The translations under genes were made by a program, and so were the position numbers. A DNA stretch of 6,500 bases, taken from an uncultured Saprospiraceae bacterium. GTDB taxonomy: Bacteria > Bacteroidota > Bacteroidia > Chitinophagales > Saprospiraceae. Shown here one piece after another: positions 1 through 5,963 of this stretch; positions within the stretch are counted from its first letter, which is position 1; each line of letters opens with the position of its first letter. The stretch is from positions 1 through 6,500 of the forward strand of contig CALHUZ010000624.1 in the NCBI GenBank assembly GCA_938039305.1, written 5' to 3'. Under the pieces are notes generated by a model that saw nothing but the letters and a program-made list of their open reading frames with translations, was not told where the DNA came from and did no database searches.

Positions 1-38
1 TTAAAAGTGCTTTTATTTGTGGTTATAAGAAAGTCTCT
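1..38 (+). promoter_or_regulatory. short upstream region of yebC with an inverted repeat and a weak -7-like box
   Basis: Positions 2-7 (TAAAAG) and 10-15 (CTTTTA) form a perfect 6-bp inverted repeat around a 2-nt centre. It could be the tail of a terminator of a gene outside the window, or an operator. TTTATTTG at 12-19 matches the Bacteroidota -7 consensus TAnnTTTG at all but one fixed position and would leave a short leader before the ATG at 39. The matching -33 region lies outside the window, so this promoter call is weak. There is no Shine-Dalgarno-like purine run beyond AAGAAAG at 28-34. Confidence 0.2.
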
Positions 39-761
39 ATGGGCAGAATATTTGAAGTAAGGAAGTCTACTATGTTTGCTCGCTATGATCGTATGGCGAA
101 GCAGTTTTCAAGAATAGGAAAGGATATAGCTATCGCTGTAAAAGCTGGTGGTGGAGACCCTGAGAACAATCCTGCACTCCGGCGTGCCATGCAAAACGCC
201 AAAGGTGTTAACATGCCGAAGGACAAAGTAGAGAGCGCGATTAAAAGGGCACTTGGCAAAGATAAGACTGACTACGAGGAGCTAATGTATGAGGGCTACG
301 CTCCGCATGGCGTGGCTGTTATAGTCGAGACTGCTACAGATAATCCGACAAGAACTGTTGCTAAGGTCAGAGCCGTATTCAATAAGTGTGATGGCAGTTT
401 GGGCACTTCCGGATCTGTAAGTTTTCAATTCAACCATATGGGTGTATTTAAGTTAGATCCAGAAGGATTGGATATGGATGAACTTGAATTGGAGTTGATA
501 GACTATGGGCTTGAAGAATTGGGAGAAAGTACAGATGATAACGATGACAAAGTCCTCATAGCGAGAGTGGCGTTTGAAGAGTTTGGCAATATGCAGAAAG
601 GGCTTGAGGAGAAAGGCATAGAGCCCAAAGCATCAGAATTGGAGTGGATACCACAGAACATGGTCGAACTATCAGGAGAAGCTGAAGAAGAGGTGTTGAA
701 GCTGATAGCTAAGATGGAAGAGGAAGATGACGTCCAGAAGGTTTTTCACAACCTCGCTTAA
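39..761 (+). CDS. yebC: YebC/TACO1-family protein (translation factor or transcriptional regulator)
   Basis: Full-length 240-residue YebC/PmpR/TACO1-family protein, cytosolic. Seen: NMPKD at residues 58-62; the family core YEGYAPHG (84-91) running into ETATDNPTRTVAKVR (97-111); GSLGTSGSV (119-127); and an acidic C-terminus ending DDVQKVFHN (230-238). The usual three-domain fold is therefore complete. The start at 39 is chosen because the N-terminus MGRIFEVRK matches the Bacteroidota form of the family; the next ATG (position 72) would remove it. Known for the family: first described as DNA-binding regulators (PmpR), but human TACO1 is a mitochondrial translation activator and bacterial YebC proteins have been linked to relief of ribosome stalling at proline-rich stretches. 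Which role applies here cannot be read from sequence. It appears monocistronic in this window, converging on the DinB-like gene 22 nt downstream. Confidence 0.95.
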   Translation: MGRIFEVRKSTMFARYDRMAKQFSRIGKDIAIAVKAGGGDPENNPALRRAMQNAKGVNMPKDKVESAIKRALGKDKTDYEELMYEGYAPHGVAVIVETATDNPTRTVAKVRAVFNKCDGSLGTSGSVSFQFNHMGVFKLDPEGLDMDELELELIDYGLEELGESTDDNDDKVLIARVAFEEFGNMQKGLEEKGIEPKASELEWIPQNMVELSGEAEEEVLKLIAKMEEEDDVQKVFHNLA

Positions 762-776
762 GAACTCAAATTAGAT

Positions 777-807
777 GGAGAAGCTATTCATGGCTTTCTC
801 CGATTTT
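777..807 (+). terminator. probable intrinsic terminator of yebC, inside the 3' end of the opposing gene
   Basis: GGAGAAGC (777-784) can pair with GCTTTCTCC (793-801), giving an 8-bp stem with one bulged T and an 8-nt loop. TTTT at 804-807 follows after GA. The hairpin starts 16 nt after the yebC stop codon. The T-run lies on the + strand side only; the minus-strand reading has no clean U-tract, so it best serves yebC. The stem is GC-moderate and the tail is short, so strength is uncertain. Confidence 0.4.
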
Positions 808-1212
808 CGCATGAACAAAGTTTTGCTTCTCTATCGGTTGCTGATTAACACGGCTAATCATAGCTAATTGGCCAATGTGAGTCAGCGCATCTGCAAGTGG
901 CCCTTGAGTTAGTTTTTTATACTGCTCGATACTTCCCTCATTTGCAACCGTATATGATCTCAAATCTGCTATACTTTCATGCAGTAAAGTCAATTCTTCT
1001 TTCCAATTAGTCATTTCGTCCATCTTAACTCTATCACCAGTGTACACCTTCATGGAATAATACATAAGGCCCCTCATATGATAGATGACCTCAAGAGGCG
1101 TCCGAGTTCCAGCTCCTAATTCAAATCCAGCATATTTTTCATCTGCTAATGAGATAGCATGGTCTAATCGGTATTTGATTGTATCGATGAGATGGATGAC
1201 TATAGTTTTCAT
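784..1212 (-). CDS. DinB-like four-helix-bundle protein, putative metal site altered
   Basis: 142-residue cytosolic protein with no signal peptide. The pattern fits the DinB/YfiT-like superfamily (four-helix bundles, often with a three-His metal site, many acting as thiol-dependent S-transferases): a first helix, then LEVIYHMRG (40-48) carrying H45 in helix 2, and LTHIGQLAMISR (110-121), which corresponds to the family's HxGQ...LR signature, with H112. In usual members a third His lies four residues before the HxGQ histidine; here that position is Asp (D108). The protein is a little shorter than the usual 150-170 residues. The ATG at 1212 is preceded by an AT-rich leader (AAGCACTTAAA) with no Shine-Dalgarno, common in Bacteroidota. 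It stands alone, converging with yebC. The coding call is firm; the family call rests on motif recognition only, and function is unknown. Confidence 0.65.
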   Translation of the reverse strand: MKTIVIHLIDTIKYRLDHAISLADEKYAGFELGAGTRTPLEVIYHMRGLMYYSMKVYTGDRVKMDEMTNWKEELTLLHESIADLRSYTVANEGSIEQYKKLTQGPLADALTHIGQLAMISRVNQQPIEKQNFVHAKIGESHE

Positions 1213-1303
1213 TTTAAGTGCTTATTATAAATTATAATTTTTGGAATCAAAATGGTAATTAAAATCAAAATAGCAATTCAGCAATAAAGCAATCAATCAT
1301 ATT

Positions 1304-1353
1304 TCAAGAACGTATTAAAATGTTTCAAGATCAAGCTCAAGAGTCAAGATCAA
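1304..1353. repeat. cluster of short TCAAGA repeats in the intergenic spacer
   Basis: In the 190-nt gap between the DinB-like gene and the 516-residue secreted protein gene, TCAAGA occurs at 1304, 1325, 1337 and 1344. The longer 10-mer TCAAGATCAA occurs twice (1325-1334 and 1344-1353). The rest of the spacer is AT-rich with no open reading frame of note. The cluster may be a protein-binding region or simply low-complexity drift; nothing in the sequence decides this. Confidence 0.3.
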
Positions 1354-1369
1354 AAGTCTTTCCTTCAAC

Positions 1370-1383
1370 AGCGACTCCTCGCT
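1370..1383 (-). terminator. small hairpin downstream of the secreted-protein genes
   Basis: AGCGA (1370-1374) and TCGCT (1379-1383) form a perfect 5-bp inverted repeat around a 4-nt loop, about 20 nt past the stop codon of the 516-residue protein on the minus strand. The sequence after it on that strand (GTTGAAGGAAAGACTTTTG) holds only a four-T run at a distance, so it is at best a weak terminator. Confidence 0.2.
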
Positions 1384-1402
1384 TCTAAACTTATTAAACT
1401 TT

Positions 1403-2953
1403 CTATCGTCCCGCTGTCCCATTTACATCACCCAGCTTGAATGCTCGGATTGTATCAAGTCCGGTAGGGGTATTTGTATCAAGTGTGGCTGGAATAAAAT
1501 TCCAAAAAGGTCGATCGCCAAAACCCGGTAGATCTTGAAGGATCACTCTCTTAATGAGAACGAGATCAACTGCTGAGACAGAACCGCTTTCATTTACGTC
1601 CGCAATTTGCGATTGCAAATCATTTGTGAATAACCTCCTTCCAAGAACATGGTTTACTGTCAGGACCAAGTCCGTTGATGTAAGTCCGTCCGAGGCAGAA
1701 GCTTCTTTTGAAATTATAATTTCTTGATCGGCTGATGCAAGATTTATAGTGAAGCCGCCATCTTGATTAGTGGTGCCAAGTACTTGTTGATTTTGGGCGT
1801 CGCTCAGGACTACATCAGAGATCGGGTTGTTATTCATGTCAACTATGACACCTGAGAAAACTCTTGATGATGGACCATCGACACCATCACAGTTTTCATC
1901 GATGTTGTTTCCAGGGATCTCCACAGCATCTGGATTAATATTGGGATTGTCGTCGTTACAATCCTCATCTGAGTTAAAGCCATCATTATCAAGATCTATG
2001 ACTTGGCTGGTCCCATCACAATCTTCATCTATATCGTTATTTGGGATCTCTGTAGCATCTGGGTTAATAGCAGCGTTGTTGTCATCACAATCATCATCAG
2101 AATTAAATCCATCATTGTCTGCATCTGTCATTGCAATTATGCCATCACAATTTTCATCGACGTCATTGTTGGGGATTTCGAACCCATTTGGATTGACAGT
2201 AGAGTCAAAATCATCGCAATCCTCGTCACTATTAAACCCATCCATATCGAGATCGATCATTTGAGCTATGCCATCACAATCTTCATCGGTATCATTATTT
2301 ATAATTTCAGTAGCATCTGGATTAACATTTGGATCATTATCATCACAATCTATATCTGAGCCAAATCCATCGTTGTCGGCATCTGTTGTATTGGTCACAA
2401 ACATTTCGCGCGAAGCGAATATGACGTTGTCACCTGAGTTACTTCCATTTCCATCTGCTAGTACAGCGACAGCATATAACGTGACAGTATCTACGTTAAA
2501 GGCATTAGGAGTTGTCCACTTTGAGGTATATGTGACATTGTCTGCTTCTCCAAAAAATTTAGCAGGAGAGTGACTTAGGTATTGTCTTTGGTTGAATGGA
2601 TCAGTATCTACTTTTGAATCTGGACCTGCTTCTATCCAATCACCAACATTAACAAGCTGACCATTTTGCTTTCCTAAACTAACTATAGAAAAGCCAGCTC
2701 TGATAGGATTTCCATCTGTTGATTTAACATTCATGCTTACGTCAAATGTCTGACCTGCGACGAGTGCTGCGGGGAATCCTTGAAAGGTTATTTCACCGGA
2801 GAAACCACCATTCAATCCATGGCATCCACTTGCATTGCATGATGGTTCATCTGGTGCTCCAGTTCTACCTCGAGGCGCTCCATTTGAAAATGATAAGAGA
2901 CTAATAATAGTAACAATCGAAAAGGAAGAAAGCAATAATCTTCTTCTACTCAT
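1403..2953 (-). CDS. secreted multidomain protein: choice-of-anchor-V-like domain, four MopE repeats, dockerin-like C-terminus
   Basis: 516 residues; biological role not recognised. In order: an N-terminal signal with three Arg (3-5) and hydrophobic stretch 6-22; a domain at about 26-188 starting GAPRGRTGAP (25-34) followed by CX4CH (C39, C44, H45), resembling the choice-of-anchor-V/Reeler-like domains of Bacteroidota; four MopE-type acidic repeats (191-360); a small carboxypeptidase-regulatory-like beta-sandwich (about 364-417); and a dockerin-like module (about 422-516) with calcium loop D452-x-N454-x-S456-G...D463 and the ending KLGDVNG. No lipobox cysteine is seen at the signal cleavage region, and the last residues do not look like a type IX secretion tail. 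The ATG at 2953 follows an A/T-rich leader (AAAATTATAAA) typical of the phylum. The start lies 9 nt after the stop of the 604-residue gene, so the two are very likely co-transcribed. Extracellular calcium/metal binding is inferred. Confidence 0.85.
   Translation of the reverse strand: MSRRRLLLSSFSIVTIISLLSFSNGAPRGRTGAPDEPSCNASGCHGLNGGFSGEITFQGFPAALVAGQTFDVSMNVKSTDGNPIRAGFSIVSLGKQNGQLVNVGDWIEAGPDSKVDTDPFNQRQYLSHSPAKFFGEADNVTYTSKWTTPNAFNVDTVTLYAVAVLADGNGSNSGDNVIFASREMFVTNTTDADNDGFGSDIDCDDNDPNVNPDATEIINNDTDEDCDGIAQMIDLDMDGFNSDEDCDDFDSTVNPNGFEIPNNDVDENCDGIIAMTDADNDGFNSDDDCDDNNAAINPDATEIPNNDIDEDCDGTSQVIDLDNDGFNSDEDCNDDNPNINPDAVEIPGNNIDENCDGVDGPSSRVFSGVIVDMNNNPISDVVLSDAQNQQVLGTTNQDGGFTINLASADQEIIISKEASASDGLTSTDLVLTVNHVLGRRLFTNDLQSQIADVNESGSVSAVDLVLIKRVILQDLPGFGDRPFWNFIPATLDTNTPTGLDTIRAFKLGDVNGTAGR
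1874..2383 (-). repeat. four tandem MopE-type repeats, 129-nt (43-residue) period
   Basis: Residues 191-360 of the 516-residue protein. The units start at residues 191, 234, 277 and 320, an exact 43-residue period. Each unit has D-x-D-x-DGF at its start, then CDD (CND in the fourth) and DE(D/N)CDG. The two cysteines are always 23 residues apart (203/226, 246/269, 289/312, 332/355). This matches the putative metal-binding MopE motif family. The spaced acidic residues suggest calcium binding, and the Cys pairs suggest one disulfide per unit (inferred). The DNA is visibly repetitive, with recurring ATCACAATC and GCATCTGG(A/G)TTAA words on the + strand. Confidence 0.9.
2819..2839 (-). other. CX4CH motif (possible c-type haem attachment or disulfide site)
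   Basis: Codons 39-45 of the 516-residue protein encode C-N-A-S-G-C-H, right after the RTGAP segment. Proteins with this N-terminal arrangement more often carry CXXCH there. CX4CH is a known but less common haem c attachment motif (as in tetrahaem cytochromes c3). No clear distal ligand can be assigned from sequence, so a plain disulfide or another metal site is equally possible. Confidence 0.4.
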
Positions 2954-2962
2954 TTTATAATT

Positions 2963-4777
2963 TTAATTGGATTTAGGATTGGCGCTACCATTTGTGTCGC
3001 CAAGTTTAACTCCCATTATTGTGTGATTAGAATCGTCAGTTAAGTCTATAGAGATAGTAGCTGGGACAAATATCCAAGACTTATCAATTGGAAATATTTG
3101 TGCATCTTCTAATATCAGATTTTTAGTTAAGACCATATCAACTACGCTTAGAGAACCATTTTGATTAGAATCTGCAGCTAATAATTCAGCTGCATCAAGT
3201 ACTACATTACCTATGATATGGTTACGAGTTAACAATATGTCTTGGACTGTTAGCCCATTTCGAACATTGTCTCTTTTATCAAAAGTGATGGTTATTGGTT
3301 GAAGGATATTTTCGATTGTCCAATTTCCATTTTCATCTGTTTTGGTAGGAGGTAAACTGGTTGCTGATGGAATGACAAAGGCATTAGCAATGCCTACTCC
3401 ATTGCGATCAGTGATCCTGCCTGAAGCGGTTACGGACGTGTTTTGAGGGATAACGCCATCACAGTTTTCATCAATATCATTGCCGACAACTTCTTCAGCG
3501 CCTGGATTGATAAAAGGATTATTATCATCACAGTCTTCCAAAGAGCTGAAGCCATCTCTGTCTTCATCTATGATTTGGGCGATACCGTCGCAATCCTCAT
3601 CTATATCGTTGTTGATTATCTCTGTAGCATCTGGATTAATATTAGGATTGGTATCATCGCAATCTACTGTAGTATCAAATCCATCGTTATCTTCATCTTG
3701 AACTATAATTACTTCAGCTAAGGTGGCGTATCGCACAGTGCTGGTGACGTCATAATAGACGATGTGTGGATTTCCTTCACTATCTAATGCCATGTCCGTC
3801 AGTGCGCCTAATATAGCTACAGAACCAGGAGTATCAGCGACTAGTTGGACATTCCAAGATCCGTTCTTTTTAACAGCATATTTTACTATCGATCTATCTC
3901 CATAAGAAATATGTATATCCTGGTTGTCATCTAAGGCTATAGATGTGACCCTACTTGCTATTGGGCCCATATTCGTAAGAGTATCAATTATTTCGCTGGT
4001 CCAGTTAGGGCCAACTTGTCTTGCTACCATAACCTTGGATGAATCTATGCTAATCTTGGATAGATAACAGACATACATGTGGTCTGTTGCATCTTTTACC
4101 ATATCTGGATAAATACCTTTTTCGTCAATCGTTTCTAAAGACCACTCGTCATTTCTCTTTACCGCATAATCCAGATGTTCATTGTTAGGATTGTGATAAG
4201 AGATGTGTGGATTTTGATCGTTATCTACAACTATTGAAGTCGATCCATTGTAAAATATTGGGCCTGTCGGAAGCGACTCTTTTGTCCATTCGCCATTTCT
4301 TTGTACGGCATATTCTATACCATCAACAAAGTCTGTGCTTGCAGTATGAACTATGCGATCTGAGCCTACAGCGATAGAGTTGTCCCATCCATCGTGGTTG
4401 CGGCTTGAAATGAATTCTTGGTTCCATATGCCTCCACGCAAATCAAAAAAGATTTCATTTTCGGTTGTATGGTCATGAGCTGAAACGACAATGACATTAT
4501 TAGCATTGAGCGCTATGCCTGCGGGGCCTCGATAATAACCTCCTTCACCAAATCTGGTGTTTGTAACTTCTCCATTCTCGATAACACTATATCCGAAAAA
4601 GCCGTCCGTAAAATCTTCATCTACGTAGACAATGTGTGGAATATCTCTACTATCTAAAACCAGAGATGGTTTTACACCTCTACCTGCATCGATGATGGAC
4701 CATTCTTGCGCCAACATTGCATTAGCCGTGAATGTGAATAAAAGCACACAAAGGTATATTTGAAGATTCCGAACCAT
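2963..4777 (-). CDS. secreted beta-propeller protein with two MopE repeats and dockerin-like C-terminus
   Basis: 604 residues; specific function not recognised. A Sec signal peptide is clear: hydrophobic 6-19, then ANAMLA, with likely cleavage before Q24. Residues about 37-355 hold seven related motifs built on (S/M)-(I/V/M)-(A/V)-x-D-x-x-x-x-x-H-(I/T)-x-Y ... (E/V/D)-YA(V/T) ... NG-x-W, at about 37, 87, 133, 180, 225, 278 and 327, fitting a seven-bladed BNR/sialidase-like propeller without visible catalytic residues. Two MopE repeats follow (361-446), then a carboxypeptidase-regulatory-like segment (about 448-503), then a dockerin-like module (506-600) with loop D535-x-N537-x-N539-G...D546 and the ending KLGDTNG. 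No lipobox and no recognisable type IX secretion tail. It is first of a two-gene unit with the 516-residue protein, which shares its whole C-terminal half. A 92-nt gap separates it from the aminotransferase gene upstream, so it may have its own promoter. Confidence 0.85.
   Translation of the reverse strand: MVRNLQIYLCVLLFTFTANAMLAQEWSIIDAGRGVKPSLVLDSRDIPHIVYVDEDFTDGFFGYSVIENGEVTNTRFGEGGYYRGPAGIALNANNVIVVSAHDHTTENEIFFDLRGGIWNQEFISSRNHDGWDNSIAVGSDRIVHTASTDFVDGIEYAVQRNGEWTKESLPTGPIFYNGSTSIVVDNDQNPHISYHNPNNEHLDYAVKRNDEWSLETIDEKGIYPDMVKDATDHMYVCYLSKISIDSSKVMVARQVGPNWTSEIIDTLTNMGPIASRVTSIALDDNQDIHISYGDRSIVKYAVKKNGSWNVQLVADTPGSVAILGALTDMALDSEGNPHIVYYDVTSTVRYATLAEVIIVQDEDNDGFDTTVDCDDTNPNINPDATEIINNDIDEDCDGIAQIIDEDRDGFSSLEDCDDNNPFINPGAEEVVGNDIDENCDGVIPQNTSVTASGRITDRNGVGIANAFVIPSATSLPPTKTDENGNWTIENILQPITITFDKRDNVRNGLTVQDILLTRNHIIGNVVLDAAELLAADSNQNGSLSVVDMVLTKNLILEDAQIFPIDKSWIFVPATISIDLTDDSNHTIMGVKLGDTNGSANPKSN
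3440..3697 (-). repeat. two tandem MopE-type repeats, 43-residue period
   Basis: Residues 361-403 and 404-446 of the 604-residue protein. Each starts D-x-D-x-DGF and carries paired cysteines 23 residues apart (373/396 and 416/439), the same spacing as in the neighbouring gene. The first unit shares the segment NPDATEIINND and then DEDCDGIAQ with the first unit of the 516-residue protein. The last unit shares GN-x-IDENCDGV with that protein's last unit. Confidence 0.9.
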
Positions 4778-4808
4778 AGCTCTTTGTCCAAGTATAATGT
4801 AAGATACC

Positions 4809-4830
4809 GTTAAAATACTAATGGTTTAAC
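4809..4830. repeat. AT-rich inverted repeat in the gap upstream of the propeller gene
   Basis: GTTAAA (4809-4814) and TTTAAC (4825-4830) form a perfect 6-bp inverted repeat with a 10-nt centre, about 30 nt before the start codon of the propeller gene. It has no U-tract and is AT-rich, so an operator is more plausible than a terminator, but chance cannot be excluded. The rest of the 92-nt gap shows no convincing promoter. Confidence 0.2.
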
Positions 4831-4869
4831 TCTCTCTGTAGAATTGATAGTCTGAATATATTACAATTG

Positions 4870-5961
4870 TTATCCCAATATGGTTGCGAGGGCATTAAGA
4901 GTCGCATCTGTTGCGTCTTGGTCGCCTATAGTTATTCTTATACACCCTGGTGCACCGAAGTTCTCTGTTGGCCTTACCATGATATTGTGAGCATGCAGAA
5001 GTTGCGTTAAATTATTGAATTTGTCGGGTGATTTGACAAGAACAAAGTTTGCTTGACTAGGCCAATACTTTAGTCCTAAAGCGTCAAAACCTGCACACAA
5101 GGCTTCTCTTTGCTCACTTATTTTATCGATTGTGTACTTGATAAATTCTTGATTTTGGAGAGCTATGATAGCGGCTTGCTTACTGACTGAATTGATGAGA
5201 AAAGGTCTGTGTAGCTTTCGCAAATATGCCGCAATTGTCTCTGTAGTATATCCATAGCCAATCCTTAGACCTGCTAGTCCATAAGCTTTAGAGAAGCTGT
5301 TTATGGCGATGACGTTGTATCCTGTTTTTACAAAGGGTAGGGCAGTTGAATAATCGGTTTTATCAACAAAGTGATGATATACTTCATCATAGACTACGAC
5401 GACATGATCAGGTACTTGCTCAAGTAGTGATGTTACTTCTTGCTTTTTTAGATATGTACCTGTTGGGTTATTTGGCGAGGTTAAAAAGATAACCCTTGTC
5501 TGCTTATCAATTGCAGCAATGATGCCATTTACGTCAAGTGCAAATGTAGGAGACAGAAGAGGTATATCCTTTACTGTAGCTCCTACTAAACCACTGAACA
5601 TCTTGTAAGGACCAAAGCAAGGGTTACTAATGATACAATTGGTCTCATGATCTAAAAAGGCCATTACTATCATTTGTAGGAGATCACTCCCACCGTTTCC
5701 TGCGATGAATTGATCTTTGGATAGCTCATGTTCATAAAACCGCTCAAGAGCTATAAACAAGTCCTCAGAAGTAGCATCTGGATATATGTTATAGTTGAGT
5801 GGTGCAGCTCCCGCCTTTTTTTGAAAGGCACTACCCAGTACATTCTCATTTGAAGAGAGTTTGTAGATTTTGCTTCCATCTTCTGAAGAAACTGCACTTT
5901 TTCCACCTTTATAACCGGTAGAACTGACAATGTAAGGCTTGAAAATCTTCGTTATCGACAT
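4870..5961 (-). CDS. HisC-family PLP aminotransferase, likely acting on aromatic amino acids
   Basis: 363 residues, normal length for class I/II aminotransferases of the histidinol-phosphate aminotransferase (HisC) branch; cytosolic. Seen: SSNEN near the N-terminus (36-40), GNGGSDLL (88-95) in the cofactor phosphate-binding region, SPNNPTG (162-168), YDEVY (191-195) with D192 expected to contact the pyridine nitrogen of PLP, Schiff-base lysine K225 in SFSKAYGLAGLRIGY, and the substrate-carboxylate arginine R342 in CIRITIG. All key residues are present. The ATG at 5961 is 2 nt after the stop of the 4-hydroxyphenylpyruvate dioxygenase gene, so translation is probably coupled. The only purine-rich stretch upstream (GAGGGG, complement of 5974-5979) sits 12 nt away. 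The context argues for tyrosine/phenylalanine transamination rather than histidine synthesis, since no other his gene is in the window. HisC enzymes can accept aromatic substrates; actual specificity is inferred. Confidence 0.9.
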   Translation of the reverse strand: MSITKIFKPYIVSSTGYKGGKSAVSSEDGSKIYKLSSNENVLGSAFQKKAGAAPLNYNIYPDATSEDLFIALERFYEHELSKDQFIAGNGGSDLLQMIVMAFLDHETNCIISNPCFGPYKMFSGLVGATVKDIPLLSPTFALDVNGIIAAIDKQTRVIFLTSPNNPTGTYLKKQEVTSLLEQVPDHVVVVYDEVYHHFVDKTDYSTALPFVKTGYNVIAINSFSKAYGLAGLRIGYGYTTETIAAYLRKLHRPFLINSVSKQAAIIALQNQEFIKYTIDKISEQREALCAGFDALGLKYWPSQANFVLVKSPDKFNNLTQLLHAHNIMVRPTENFGAPGCIRITIGDQDATDATLNALATILG

Positions 5962-5963
5962 GA

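Noticed and set aside
1218..1251. TTTG plus TATAAT on the minus strand upstream of the DinB-like gene
   Set aside because: The spacing of 18 nt is plausible, but the DNA is so AT-rich that such matches are expected by chance, and the -7 part does not fit the Bacteroidota form.
1874..2383. CRISPR-like array suggested by the regular 129-nt repetition
   Set aside because: The repeat is a coding repeat in frame with an exact 43-residue period and no spacer structure; unit divergence follows codon positions.
1827..2573. Several open frames of 100-145 codons on the + strand across the MopE repeat region and below the choice-of-anchor-like domain
   Set aside because: They are antisense to a clearly coding gene, and their products are low-complexity Ser/Ile-rich strings produced by complementing the GAT/GAC-rich repeats. 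No family motif is visible.
3443..3721. Two overlapping + strand open frames of 73 and 92 codons
   Set aside because: Same cause: antisense shadows of the two MopE repeats of the propeller protein.
4789..4796. TATACTTG (minus strand) resembling a -7 box before the propeller gene
   Set aside because: It matches TAnnTTTG except at one position, but it would leave a leader of only a few nucleotides and no -33 TTTG lies at the right distance.
4863..4870. ACAATTGT palindrome at the end of the aminotransferase gene
   Set aside because: It is a perfect 8-mer but too short and AT-rich to be a terminator stem, and it has no U-tract on the minus strand.
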